Part shown: positions 1 to 8,270 of the stretch, one piece after another
Position numbering within the stretch: position 1 is the stretch's first letter
Layout: the number at the start of each line of letters is the position of its first letter
Assembly (NCBI RefSeq): GCF_000020485.1
Contig: NC_011899.1
Coordinates: 1,272,501 to 1,336,500, forward strand
Direction: 5' to 3'
Origin: Halothermothrix orenii H 168
GTDB lineage: Bacteria > Bacillota > Halanaerobiia > Halanaerobiales > Halothermotrichaceae
DNA: 64,000 bases
The notes under the pieces: generated by a model
Told to the model about the DNA's origin: nothing
Databases searched by the model: none
The model's input: only the letters and a program-made list of their open reading frames with translations
Made by a program: the position numbers and the translations under genes

Positions 1-87
1 ATGTATGAGGTGGTTTCTTTGAAAAATGATGATAAAATTACAGGGGTTGAAAAACTACCTTTTGCCCCTGAGGAAGATAATAATTAA
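1..87 (+). CDS. Short plus-strand ORF, possibly the 3' end of a gene
   Basis: A 28-codon open frame starts with ATG at the first base and ends with TAA at 85-87. The frame is open to the window edge, so this may be the C-terminal end of a longer gene. The peptide is acidic at its end (PEEDNN) and shows no recognisable motif. It converges on the minus-strand envelope operon and would share the hairpin at 272-309. I do not recognise it. Confidence 0.3.
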   Translation: MYEVVSLKNDDKITGVEKLPFAPEEDNN

Positions 88-271
88 AGATTAGGGATAA
101 TAATATTCCGGGACTTTCTTTTATCTGGTCGCAAAACCAGGTGATGATAATATAAATTTAATTATTAAGTCTAAATTTAGTAAAAAAATGTGTTAATATA
201 AAAAAGATAACTTAAACCAACAAAACTTACTTTTACAGTACAAAAAGTCTTAAAATAAAAAGGCTTAAAAT

Positions 272-309
272 ACAAAAAGAGGTAGGCCATCTGGTCTACC
301 TCTTTTTGT
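272..309. terminator. Bidirectional terminator between convergent units
   Basis: A perfect 14-bp inverted repeat (arms 272-285 and 296-309) extends through a G-T and two G-C pairs to a four-base loop. It has A-rich sequence on the left and T-rich sequence on the right, so it can stop transcription from both sides. It lies 19 nt past the stop of the minus-strand hydrolase gene. Confidence 0.8.
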
Positions 310-327
310 AATTAATACTAACATAAC

Positions 328-930
328 TTATTTTGCAAAGACATGGTTACCGATTTTAACGGTAACCTTTCTCTGGGAAAGCCACCAGAGGGTTTTAGCT
401 GTTTTGGGATTATAAAAATATAAAGCACCCTGACTTGGATCCCTGCCATTTAATGCCTCCCTGGCAGCACGAAAGGCAATTTTATTTGGAATTAGATAAA
501 TTTGACCATCATCGACAGAAGAAAACTGTCCATCCTGAAAAATTACTTCCTTAACAGTATCCGGAAAATCAGGGCTCTCAACCCTGTTTAAAACAACAGC
601 TCCAACAGCTACCTGCCCTTCATATGGTTCTCCTCTGGCTTCAGCATATATAACCCTGGCCAGTAATTCTATGTCTTCTCCAGATAAATTTATGTCACTG
701 GGGTTGTCCACCGGTTCCGTGTTAGATTCAGCTGCTTTTCCCAATTTAGCAATCAGTACTAAAAGTAGGGCTATGCCTACTCCACGATAGACATCTTTCC
801 TGTCTATTGAACTAGCCCGGGCTTTATAGACAAATATAGAACTGAATAATGCAGGTGTTAAAATATAAATTGTCAGTATTATTATTAAGGATAGTGCTAT
901 AGATTTACTATATTTTTTCAAGATGGTCAA
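328..930 (-). CDS. SleB-type cell wall hydrolase, membrane anchored
   Basis: This 200-residue protein has an N-terminal hydrophobic segment (about residues 12-32) and a C-terminal Hydrolase_2 (SleB-like) domain at about 88-198. The domain shows the family signature around YAEARGEPYEGQ, then AVVLNRV and a C-terminal YFYNP. Family members are lytic enzymes acting on peptidoglycan, including spore cortex. The protein is probably anchored with its domain outside the cytoplasmic membrane. It is the last gene of the exbB-to-hydrolase operon, 6 nt after the SLH gene, so a role in envelope remodelling is as likely as germination. The family assignment is fairly sure and the substrate is not. Confidence 0.82.
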   Translation of the reverse strand: MTILKKYSKSIALSLIIILTIYILTPALFSSIFVYKARASSIDRKDVYRGVGIALLLVLIAKLGKAAESNTEPVDNPSDINLSGEDIELLARVIYAEARGEPYEGQVAVGAVVLNRVESPDFPDTVKEVIFQDGQFSSVDDGQIYLIPNKIAFRAAREALNGRDPSQGALYFYNPKTAKTLWWLSQRKVTVKIGNHVFAK

Positions 931-936
931 CCTCCA

Positions 937-1704
937 TTATCTGGCAAGTAAGGCTAACAAAGCAACTCCAATAAGATATAATCTGTAATTACTATTTTCA
1001 TTCCTAAGTTGTTTTATTTCAGCCTGGCTTTTGGCCAGTTCTTCTTTAAGGTTGTTTACCTCACCCTGTAAACTCTGGATTTTAGTCATATTGATAGACT
1101 GTTGGTCTTTTAAGTTCTGGTAGAGACTTTCTCCAAGATCCTTTTTGATCTGTAACATTTCCTGATCCTGATTATTTAATTCGACTTCAAGTTCTTCAAT
1201 CCTGCTGTTTATTTTTTCTACTTTTTTCTCAAGGGTTGCTATTTTGACTATACTATCAATTATCTGGGTAATATCATTCTGTAAATCACTAATTTTTTCA
1301 TTAACCTTACCGATATCCTCATTCTGAATGAGATCATCTTCTTTTAACCTTTCAATCTGATCAGAAAAGATTTCCTGTTTTTTGGCCAGTTCCACCAGGT
1401 CATCCCTGAATTCAAGGGATAAACGTTTTACCTGGTTAATATCCTCTTCTGACATAGATAATTTACCCTGTTGAATATCTTCAAGAAGTCGCCCGATAAG
1501 GGCTGCTATTTCATAACGGGTAACACTATCCTTACCCCGGAAAGTACCATCTTCGTAAAGGGATAAATACCCCTTATCGATTAACATTTTTATACTCTGA
1601 TATGCCCAGTGGTCTTCTGGAACATCTTTTAAATCTGCAGCAGAAACAGTTAATCCTGAAAATAACATTAAAACAATTAAACAGGGAACAATAATTTTTT
1701 TCAC
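937..1704 (-). CDS. Exported SLH-domain protein with long coiled coil and C-terminal hydrophobic helix
   Basis: I start this gene at GTG 1704, which follows an AAGGGGG ribosome site by 8 nt; an upstream ATG at 1737 would overlap the previous gene. The 255-residue product has a signal peptide (about 1-22), one SLH domain (about 23-75, with DVPEDHWAYQSI and VTRYEIAALIGRLL), a heptad-rich coiled coil (about 80-235) and a C-terminal hydrophobic helix. SLH domains bind cell-wall polymers. SLH plus coiled coil is the layout of OmpM-type tethers that hold the outer membrane to peptidoglycan in diderm Firmicutes, but this protein lacks a beta-barrel and ends in a single helix. Function is inferred. 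Confidence 0.8.
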   Translation of the reverse strand: MKKIIVPCLIVLMLFSGLTVSAADLKDVPEDHWAYQSIKMLIDKGYLSLYEDGTFRGKDSVTRYEIAALIGRLLEDIQQGKLSMSEEDINQVKRLSLEFRDDLVELAKKQEIFSDQIERLKEDDLIQNEDIGKVNEKISDLQNDITQIIDSIVKIATLEKKVEKINSRIEELEVELNNQDQEMLQIKKDLGESLYQNLKDQQSINMTKIQSLQGEVNNLKEELAKSQAEIKQLRNENSNYRLYLIGVALLALLAR

Positions 1705-1723
1705 ACAAAATACCCCCTTAATA

Positions 1724-3706
1724 TTATTCAATCCCACGTAGTTCTACTTTTATCGGGTTATTATTATTTCCATAAAATCTGGATTCACCCCAGGTGAGGT
1801 CAATTTGTTGTAATGATATTACTTTAAAATGGATGCTGGTTATTTTACCCCTGTTTACCTTCCGGGGCAATTCTTCTTTTACTATAATGACCCCTTCTTT
1901 ATTTATATTTGGTTCTTCCCATGGCAATAATTTTCCATCTTTTAAGAAAATGTTTCCACGTGAAACATATATTGGTTTCAGGTGATATGGGTTATACTTT
2001 AACACCATATCCATTTTATTCAAATTTTCCAGATTTTCACCCATCACGTCAATAGTAATTATTTCACCTTCGGTTAACCGGTCTTCATCCCTTATATTAA
2101 GATAAATCAATGGTTTGCGTCCCGGAAGTTTTATATTCTTAATTTCAGTAGAATTATAACCACCAAGACCCCTGACTTCAACGGCAAAGGGTAGTTTCCC
2201 CTCTACATCCAGGGCTTTAACCTGCCACTTTACTTCAACAGATTGATCAGGAGGTATAAAGCCAGTGTATTTTCTATACCTTTCCTTTGGAGCCAGTACC
2301 AAACCGGGTGGTAATACCAGGGTAGTATTAACATCAAACAGGGTTGAATCCCCGGTATTATTAATTGTAGCACTTACTGTAAAGGGGTTTGGTGACAATT
2401 TGCCCAATTTAGTTACTAATTTATCTTTAAGTTTTAATTCAACATTTAAAATTGGTGGACCAACAAATTTTACATTTCGACTGACACTGTTGGAATCGGT
2501 ATTATCAGCTTCAACTTTAACTTCATAACTGATCTCCCGCGGTAGATTTGAATCAGTTGGGGTAACCTTCCACACTATCTGTGATATATCTCCCGGTTCC
2601 ATATTCCCCAGTTCTCTGATGGGTTGTTCCGTTGTTAGTTTGTCGGGTAAACTTAATTTGATTTTAACATTTTTAGCTGCAATTTCAGCTGTATTTTCTA
2701 CATAGGCAATAACCGGGAATGATCTATTGATTTTATTTATAGTCACTTCCGCAGGTGAGGTAACCCCCAGTGAAATAAGACCTGGCACTATAGTAATACC
2801 ACCAAGACCATACTCAGTAATATAGGTTTTTTCCTGGCCTGGTTTAAGTATTTCCGGTACCCAGAACATGGCAATGGCACTATCGGTTTCAAACTCCCCT
2901 TTTCTTATAAATTCTTCATTTGGGTTAAAATCAAAATTCCAGACACCATCAGCCAGACTCCCCCAGTCTGCCAGATAAACCTTATCCGGAGGGGTAACAG
3001 ATGGTCCGTTAAAGGTACCCTGTGATGTAACATTAGGGTTACTCAGAGTATCAAATGCCTGCCAGAAGACGGGCAACTCTTTTTTATAATATAACCTGTC
3101 TGTGGTTACTGCATCCTGACCAAATCTAAAAGGAGCCCCATCATTTTCTCCAAGCATTGTATCGAGCATTATCCTGAGCCCGATTTTATGTGGTCTGGTA
3201 TCATTATTTTTAATTCTATATTTTATCTGCACTGAATTAAATAAACCTGTAGTTGAAGATTTAACAGGTGTCAAGACCTGTTCAACAGATATTTTATTAA
3301 AAACTGTCATGGTATGAATACTATTATTTTTTACATATGGCTCTTTAGTCACTTCACCGTACTTACCATTCTTACCTGCTCTTCTCCCTGTCTTGCCACC
3401 GAAAACATAGTGTTCGCCATCAATCCAGATAGTAGTGTAAGATGTCCAGGGTTTCGGCCTACCATAAACCAGGGGTTTATGGTCATCATTATTCCTCATA
3501 GGAGCTCCCCCTGTTGTTTCTATCGCAAACCGACCCTGGGCATTTTCATCTTTATTAACAACAATTACAATATAATCATTACCCAGACGCAAGTTATTAA
3601 ATTCATCTGTCTGTACAAACACATTGTCTTCAGCAGCAGTACAGGGAAAGGTAAACACTAAAATTGTAAATATCATAAACCTGAGTAATTTTTTTATATT
3701 ATTCAT
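1724..3706 (-). CDS. Large secreted protein with CARDB-like beta domains and a cohesin-like C-terminal domain
   Basis: The chosen start is ATG 3706, 11 nt after a GGAGG site; the longer frame from 3739 would overlap tonB. The 660-residue product begins with a signal peptide (MNNIKK, then a hydrophobic core). About residues 30-310 form an unfamiliar beta-rich region with many aromatic residues. Two CARDB/NEW3-like beta-sandwich repeats follow (about 320-420 and 425-535). About 540-655 resembles a cohesin fold, with the LKYNPYHLKPIYVSRGNIF strand pattern. No catalytic motif was seen. It lies between tonB and the SLH gene in a tight operon, suggesting an extracytoplasmic structural or binding role. 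I do not recognise a characterised homologue. Confidence 0.7.
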   Translation of the reverse strand: MNNIKKLLRFMIFTILVFTFPCTAAEDNVFVQTDEFNNLRLGNDYIVIVVNKDENAQGRFAIETTGGAPMRNNDDHKPLVYGRPKPWTSYTTIWIDGEHYVFGGKTGRRAGKNGKYGEVTKEPYVKNNSIHTMTVFNKISVEQVLTPVKSSTTGLFNSVQIKYRIKNNDTRPHKIGLRIMLDTMLGENDGAPFRFGQDAVTTDRLYYKKELPVFWQAFDTLSNPNVTSQGTFNGPSVTPPDKVYLADWGSLADGVWNFDFNPNEEFIRKGEFETDSAIAMFWVPEILKPGQEKTYITEYGLGGITIVPGLISLGVTSPAEVTINKINRSFPVIAYVENTAEIAAKNVKIKLSLPDKLTTEQPIRELGNMEPGDISQIVWKVTPTDSNLPREISYEVKVEADNTDSNSVSRNVKFVGPPILNVELKLKDKLVTKLGKLSPNPFTVSATINNTGDSTLFDVNTTLVLPPGLVLAPKERYRKYTGFIPPDQSVEVKWQVKALDVEGKLPFAVEVRGLGGYNSTEIKNIKLPGRKPLIYLNIRDEDRLTEGEIITIDVMGENLENLNKMDMVLKYNPYHLKPIYVSRGNIFLKDGKLLPWEEPNINKEGVIIVKEELPRKVNRGKITSIHFKVISLQQIDLTWGESRFYGNNNNPIKVELRGIE

Positions 3707-3738
3707 TATATTAAATACCTCCCCCCTGATTGGCACCA

Positions 3739-4683
3739 CTACTTAAATACTAATTCTCCTAATTTTACATTAACTGAAGAATTACCCTTTTCATCAACTT
3801 TGTATTCAATCATAACCTTAATTGTATAAGGCTTTTTATAGGGGTTAAATTTCCAGCCCCTTTTAATAGTTAATTGAGCATTCCTGTCCATTTGTTCTAT
3901 ACCTGATGATTTTGATAAGACAACATTTTCTATTTCACCATTTGTAGAAATTGATACTTCCAGTTCTACTACACCTGACAGGGCCTGACTGACCAGATCT
4001 TTAGGGTAATAAGGTTGTGGAGAAAAGGCAATTAGATCACCAGCAGTAGGTGGAGGGGGTGGTTCGGGCTTACTTTTTTCAGATTCAGTATTTTCCGATT
4101 CTGCTCTAGAATTTGATTTTTTTCCTGAACTGTTTTCCTCATTAACCTTTACTTCCATATCACTTTTCTCACTGGAGATTATTTCATTATTTTTATTACC
4201 TTTAGAGCTTTTATCATTCCTGGTTTCAGGACTATCTATACTATCTTTTACTTCGTTTTGTTGTTTTACATTATCATCAATATCAGTCTTCTCAGGATTC
4301 TTATTATGATTATCCTTAACAGAGTTCTTATCAGTAATGGAATTTTCTTCACGTGACTTGCTTTCACTGGTTTTATTATTTACGGGTTGTTCTTCAGTTT
4401 CTGTCTCTGCTATTTTTTCATTATTTTCTATATTTTCATCCTTTGCTGGTTTCTCCTGCCTGTTATCTTTTCTCTCTGGCTTAATGGTTGTTTCAGGTTT
4501 TACATGTCTTACTTCATTTTTAAATTCTACAACCTGTACAAATTCAAAATCATGCCTTGTTTCCCCTTTTCCACCAAGAACACTATAATTTCCCATTGTA
4601 AAAAACATAATAATCCCTAAGTGGATTAGGGATGAAATAATAATATAAAACATAAAACGACTGGAATCTTTTCTATAATACAT
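3739..4683 (-). CDS. tonB: TonB-family energy transducer
   Basis: The 314-residue protein has a short cytoplasmic N-terminus, one membrane segment (about 10-30), a very long charged linker (about 50-215) and a TonB C-terminal domain (about 225-300, with GVVELEVSISTNGEI and AQLTIKRGWKFNPY). TonB carries proton-motive energy from ExbB-ExbD to outer-membrane receptors. The linker is unusual: it is rich in Glu, Lys, Asn and Ser, and only a short PEPPPPP stretch near its end is proline-rich. It lies 5 nt after exbD. No TonB-dependent receptor is encoded in this window, so its target is unknown. Confidence 0.85.
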   Translation of the reverse strand: MYYRKDSSRFMFYIIISSLIHLGIIMFFTMGNYSVLGGKGETRHDFEFVQVVEFKNEVRHVKPETTIKPERKDNRQEKPAKDENIENNEKIAETETEEQPVNNKTSESKSREENSITDKNSVKDNHNKNPEKTDIDDNVKQQNEVKDSIDSPETRNDKSSKGNKNNEIISSEKSDMEVKVNEENSSGKKSNSRAESENTESEKSKPEPPPPPTAGDLIAFSPQPYYPKDLVSQALSGVVELEVSISTNGEIENVVLSKSSGIEQMDRNAQLTIKRGWKFNPYKKPYTIKVMIEYKVDEKGNSSVNVKLGELVFK

Positions 4684-4688
4684 TTAGA

Positions 4689-5090
4689 TTACCCCTCTTT
4701 TTCGGCAGCAAGTGCCAGCTTATAAATTCCTACCTGGCGTAAATTATCCATAACCTGTACTATGTAACGGTATTTGGTATCCTTATCGGCATTAATAATA
4801 ACAACTAGATTATCTGTTTGGTTAGTTCTTTTTTTAGCGATATTTTTTAACCTGGACATAGTTACCTTATCTCCACGGTAATATAATTCGCCCTTTTCAT
4901 TTATATTGACAATCATATTATTTTCCTGTTGGCCGGTAACAGTTACCGCTTTTGGTAACTGAAGATCGATACCGTAAGGGGTTGTGCGAAAGGTTGTAAA
5001 CAACATAAAAAAGACGAGTAAAAAGAAGATAACATCAATCATTGGAATTATATTAATAGATGGTTTTTTCTTAAGAGAAGTTTTTAACAT
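4689..5090 (-). CDS. exbD: ExbD/TolR-family proton-channel subunit
   Basis: I start at ATG 5090, placed 6 nt after a GGAGGG site; the longer frame from 5114 lies deeper inside exbB. The 133-residue product has one N-terminal membrane helix containing the family aspartate in PMIDVIFFLLVFFML, and a periplasmic domain with the conserved NADKDTKY turn. With ExbB it forms the proton-driven motor that energises TonB. Its 5' end overlaps the end of exbB by 20 nt, so the two are translationally coupled. Confidence 0.93.
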   Translation of the reverse strand: MLKTSLKKKPSINIIPMIDVIFFLLVFFMLFTTFRTTPYGIDLQLPKAVTVTGQQENNMIVNINEKGELYYRGDKVTMSRLKNIAKKRTNQTDNLVVIINADKDTKYRYIVQVMDNLRQVGIYKLALAAEKEG

Positions 5091-5721
5091 TATCTTCCCT
5101 CCTGTTATTTCCAACCACCTCTAAAATATCGATCATACTTAAATTCATTTCATGGGCCTTATTTTCAACCTTATTGGCAAAGTAAGAATAGAAAACAGCA
5201 GTAGGAATAGCTATTATAAGTCCCAGGGCTGTACTAATTAAGGCTTCAGCAATACCGGCACTGATCTGATGAGGGTTAGCTGCACCGGCAGCAGCTCCCA
5301 TAATATTAAAACTACTGATAATACCCATTACAGTTCCAAGTAGTCCCAGTAAGGGGGAAACTGTAGCTATCACATCAAGTATCGGTAAGTGCTTTTCCAT
5401 TTTTTTAATTTCATCTTCACCTACCGCCTGGAGGACTTCTTTAATACGGCCAGGTTCTTCACTATGGTGGGCAAGGGCGGTTGACAATAATTTGGCATTT
5501 GGCCCCCGTTCTCCTTTCAATTCATTTAAGGCTGTTAAAATGTCACCTTCTTCGACAAGCAATTCAATTTTTTTAATCAGCCTGAAGCTATTATCACGGT
5601 ATCTGGCAAAAAAAATCAATTTTTCTAAAATTACGGCAACCCCGAAAATAGATGCAATAATAAGGGGAATAGTCATCGGTCCTCCAAGAGATATGAAATT
5701 ACTGATCTGGGAAAAATTCAA
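5071..5721 (-). CDS. exbB: ExbB/TolQ-family proton-channel subunit
   Basis: The 216-residue membrane protein carries the MotA/TolQ/ExbB signature: a first helix at about 12-35, then a cytoplasmic region, then two helices at about 110-185 with LLGLLGTVMGIISSF and GIAEALISTALGLIIAIP. Translation appears to begin at TTG 5721, 9 nt after AAGGAG. It is the first gene of the envelope operon. A possible extended -10 (TGCTATATT) lies about 30 nt upstream, but I see no good -35. ExbB, ExbD and TonB together imply an energised outer membrane in a Firmicute. Confidence 0.92.
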   Translation of the reverse strand: MNFSQISNFISLGGPMTIPLIIASIFGVAVILEKLIFFARYRDNSFRLIKKIELLVEEGDILTALNELKGERGPNAKLLSTALAHHSEEPGRIKEVLQAVGEDEIKKMEKHLPILDVIATVSPLLGLLGTVMGIISSFNIMGAAAGAANPHQISAGIAEALISTALGLIIAIPTAVFYSYFANKVENKAHEMNLSMIDILEVVGNNRREDNVKNFS

Positions 5722-5840
5722 GTTAAACCACTCCTTTATATAAATATAGCATGATTCCTATACTTAGAATTCGACGTAAAAAAGGTTTTTCCTGCATTTT
5801 TGACAGTAACCATAATAATAAAGCTTTTGACCCGGTCTCA

Positions 5841-6014
5841 TTAAATATTTCTAATGTTAAGGACCCGGTTTTTAGCATCCTTCAATATTTCCTCCAGTTC
5901 TTCTATACTGAGTTCAATATTGCGTTCTATTATTATTTCTTTAATATTTTCATCATATTGTTTTGTATAGTCATAAAAGATTTCTTCAAACATATCAATC
6001 CATTTATTTAGCAT
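5841..6014 (-). CDS. Small acidic protein, 57 residues, unknown
   Basis: This small ORF starts at ATG 6014, preceded by GGGGGT with about 6 nt spacing, and ends at TAA 5841. The product (MLNKWIDMFEEIFYDYTKQY...) is rich in Glu, Ile and Lys and looks mostly helical, with ELSIEELEEILKDAKNRV near the end. It lies 59 nt downstream of the PHP gene in the same direction, so it may be co-transcribed with it. The good ribosome site and protein-like composition support it. I do not recognise a family. Confidence 0.55.
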   Translation of the reverse strand: MLNKWIDMFEEIFYDYTKQYDENIKEIIIERNIELSIEELEEILKDAKNRVLNIRNI

Positions 6015-6073
6015 TTTATAACCCCCGGGTATAATTATGATATCACTAATATCATTTACATATTTAAGGTAAA

Positions 6074-6886
6074 TTATACCCGTTTTCTCAACTCTTCAAC
6101 TACGGTATAATCCAGTCTTATCTTTCCTAATCTCAACCCATCTTTATTTCCAGGCCCATGATCATCGGAGCCACCAGTAACCACCAAATTGTTCTCTTTA
6201 GCCATATTCAAGTATTTCTGACACTCTTCTTCACTATGTTCATAGTAAAATACTTCTAGTCCTTCTATACCGTGTTTGATAATCCATTTCACCAGGTCAT
6301 CATCACCTACCAGCCCGGGATGAGCAATAACCGGTATCCCGCTACATTCCTTAATAAGCTTTATGGCTTTTAATGGAGTAAGTTTTTTACGTGGTACATA
6401 GGCAGGTGAATTTTTTCCAATATATTTTTCGAAAACTTCTTTCCAGGAATCAGCATAACCTTTATTTATTATAGCCTGACAGATATGGCTTCTTCCAATT
6501 GTTCCCTGTCCGGCAATATTGATTACTTCTTCCCATTCAATGTTGATACCCATGTTACGTAATTTCTGGACCATTTTCCTGGCCCGTTTTTCTCTCATTT
6601 TTTTAAGTGAACTTAACTCTTTAAGCAGATCAGGTTTTGTATAATCTATAAAATAACCCAGGATATGTAACTCCCTATCTTCAATATCTGTGTTTATCTC
6701 AATTCCTGGAATAACCTCCAGAGAAGATTTTCTGGCAACCTGCAGGGCTGGTATGATACCGGCAACGGTATCATGGTCCGTAATAGCAATTGCTTTATAT
6801 CCCAAATCTATTGCCTTTTTAACAACTTCCCCGGGGCTTAGACTTCCATCAGATGCATTTGTGTGAATATGTAAGTCTACTGACAT
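6074..6886 (-). CDS. PHP-domain metal-dependent phosphoesterase
   Basis: The 270-residue protein is a full-length PHP-domain phosphoesterase of the COG0613 type. The metal-binding motifs are all visible: DLHIHTNASDGSLSP at the N-terminus, AITDHDT, GIEINTD, IAHPG and GGSDDHG near the C-terminus. Characterised relatives act on 3',5'-nucleoside bisphosphates or on short RNA 5' ends. The ribosome site before ATG 6886 is weak; a GGGGGG tract lies too far upstream to help. Function is firm at family level only. Confidence 0.88.
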   Translation of the reverse strand: MSVDLHIHTNASDGSLSPGEVVKKAIDLGYKAIAITDHDTVAGIIPALQVARKSSLEVIPGIEINTDIEDRELHILGYFIDYTKPDLLKELSSLKKMREKRARKMVQKLRNMGINIEWEEVINIAGQGTIGRSHICQAIINKGYADSWKEVFEKYIGKNSPAYVPRKKLTPLKAIKLIKECSGIPVIAHPGLVGDDDLVKWIIKHGIEGLEVFYYEHSEEECQKYLNMAKENNLVVTGGSDDHGPGNKDGLRLGKIRLDYTVVEELRKRV

Positions 6887-7021
6887 ATTTGTATACGGTT
6901 AAAACCGATCTTTCCCCCCTTGATTTACAATTTAATGGTGTGTTCAATTAAGATTGTGTTTATTTTATTATACAGAACAATCAATAAAGTTACAACTTAA
7001 GGGACATAATTATTATAAGTT

Positions 7022-7552
7022 TTATAAAAATATATGTTTACATATAAATATAGCAGCAAAAAATCCAGCAACATCAGCAATCAATCCTACGATAATTGAA
7101 TACCTGTAGTGTTTTATTCCAATAGCCCCGAAGTAAACTGCCAGGATATAAAATGTAGTTTCTGTACTTCCCTGAACTGTAGAAGCAAGATTCCCTATAA
7201 ATGAATCAGGGCCAAACTGTTTCATTATTTGACTGGCATAAGATAGAGAAGCGCTGCCTGACAGTGGTCTTAAAAATAATAATGGAATCACCGGTTCTGG
7301 TATTTGAAGATAGCTAAAAAAAGGTTTTAAAATATTAATAAATATTTTCAGGGCTCCTGATTCCTTAAAAATATTAATAGCTACCATCATTGCCAGTAAA
7401 TATGGGGTTATTTTTACAACTGTATTAAAACCTTCAGCCGCACCTTCAATAAATGTTTCATATAAATTAATACCTTTAAAGTAACCATATATAAGAATAA
7501 TAACAAAAAAAAGGGGAATAGCCCAGATGGATACTACGAAAAATAATTCCAT
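7022..7552 (-). CDS. spmB: Spore maturation protein B
   Basis: A 176-residue multi-helix membrane protein of the nucleoside-recognition (Gate) domain family. It starts 3 nt after spmA, and the pair is the standard arrangement in spore formers. Motifs such as LRPLSGSASLSYASQIMKQF and STVQGSTETTFYILAVYFGA are typical of SpmB. In Bacillus, SpmA and SpmB affect spore core dehydration and heat resistance; their molecular activity is not settled. The assignment is confident. Confidence 0.93.
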   Translation of the reverse strand: MELFFVVSIWAIPLFFVIILIYGYFKGINLYETFIEGAAEGFNTVVKITPYLLAMMVAINIFKESGALKIFINILKPFFSYLQIPEPVIPLLFLRPLSGSASLSYASQIMKQFGPDSFIGNLASTVQGSTETTFYILAVYFGAIGIKHYRYSIIVGLIADVAGFFAAIFICKHIFL

Positions 7553-7555
7553 AGA

Positions 7556-8140
7556 CTAATCCCCCCCTGTATAAATTCTAAAAACCTTATCCAGAATTAA
7601 AGCAGTTATGGTTGAAACAGTTGTTGCAAATATTGTTGTAGCTACAATAATTTCAGGATTGGTAGAACCGAGAGCAGTTCTAAGGCTGACAACAGTTGAT
7701 GGAATTAAGGTGATACTGGATGTATTTAAGGCTAGAAGGGTGCACATGGCCGGGCTTGCTTTAGATTTATAATTGTTTAACTCCTGTAATTCCTGCATGG
7801 CTTTTATCCCCAGAGGAGTAGCAGAATTACCCAATCCCAACATATTGGCAGTAATATTTAATATAATGGCACCACTGGCCGGGTGTTCTTCGGGAACACC
7901 AGGAAAAAAATATGAAATAATTGGTTTTAAAAGTTTACCTAACTGTTCAACCAGCCCTGATTTTTTAGCAATATTCATTATACCCAGCCACAGGCTCATA
8001 GGACCGATTAATTTTATTAAAATATCAATACTTTCTGAAGCTCCTTTAAATATTGCATCTGTAAGTTTATCCATATTTCCAGTAAATGCTGCCATCATAA
8101 AGCCAGTAAAAATAAGTAAAGACCAGATAATATTTACCAC
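7556..8140 (-). CDS. spmA: Spore maturation protein A
   Basis: A 194-residue Gate-domain membrane protein. Recognisable parts are LWLGIMNIAKKSGLVEQL, the GNSATPLGIKAMQELQ segment and ALNTSSITLIPSTVVSLR. It starts with GTG at 8140, about 10 nt after GGGGG. It is followed immediately by spmB and together they form a two-gene sporulation unit, normally made in the mother cell under sigma-E. I did not find a convincing sigma-E promoter by eye. Confidence 0.93.
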   Translation of the reverse strand: MVNIIWSLLIFTGFMMAAFTGNMDKLTDAIFKGASESIDILIKLIGPMSLWLGIMNIAKKSGLVEQLGKLLKPIISYFFPGVPEEHPASGAIILNITANMLGLGNSATPLGIKAMQELQELNNYKSKASPAMCTLLALNTSSITLIPSTVVSLRTALGSTNPEIIVATTIFATTVSTITALILDKVFRIYTGGD

Positions 8141-8221
8141 GATGTTTGAACCCCCAACAATTTTATTTACAATAAAATATTATTATCATATATTTTAAAA
8201 AATGAAGAAAAAATAAAAAAA

Positions 8222-8246
8222 CCTGTTTGCCTTAATGGCAAACAGG
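8222..8246 (-). terminator. Terminator downstream of spoVS
   Basis: A 10-bp perfect stem (arms 8222-8231 and 8237-8246, loop TTAAT) is followed on the minus strand by a T-rich run (A-rich at 8204-8221). It lies 25 nt beyond the spoVS stop codon. Confidence 0.85.
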
Positions 8247-8270
8247 AATATTTATTGTAAAGCGTTAAAT

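Noticed and set aside
125-143. 13-base sequence CTGGTCGCAAAAC shared (inverted) with about 15388
   Set aside because: A window of this size is expected to hold many chance 13-base repeats; only the first copy forms a hairpin and nothing else around them matches.
5751-6011. 86-codon plus-strand frame
   Set aside because: Phe/Ile/Tyr-rich shadow of the 57-residue minus-strand ORF, which has the better ribosome site and composition.
7773-8198. 141-codon plus-strand frame over spmA
   Set aside because: Antisense to a clear SpmA gene, with no family resemblance.
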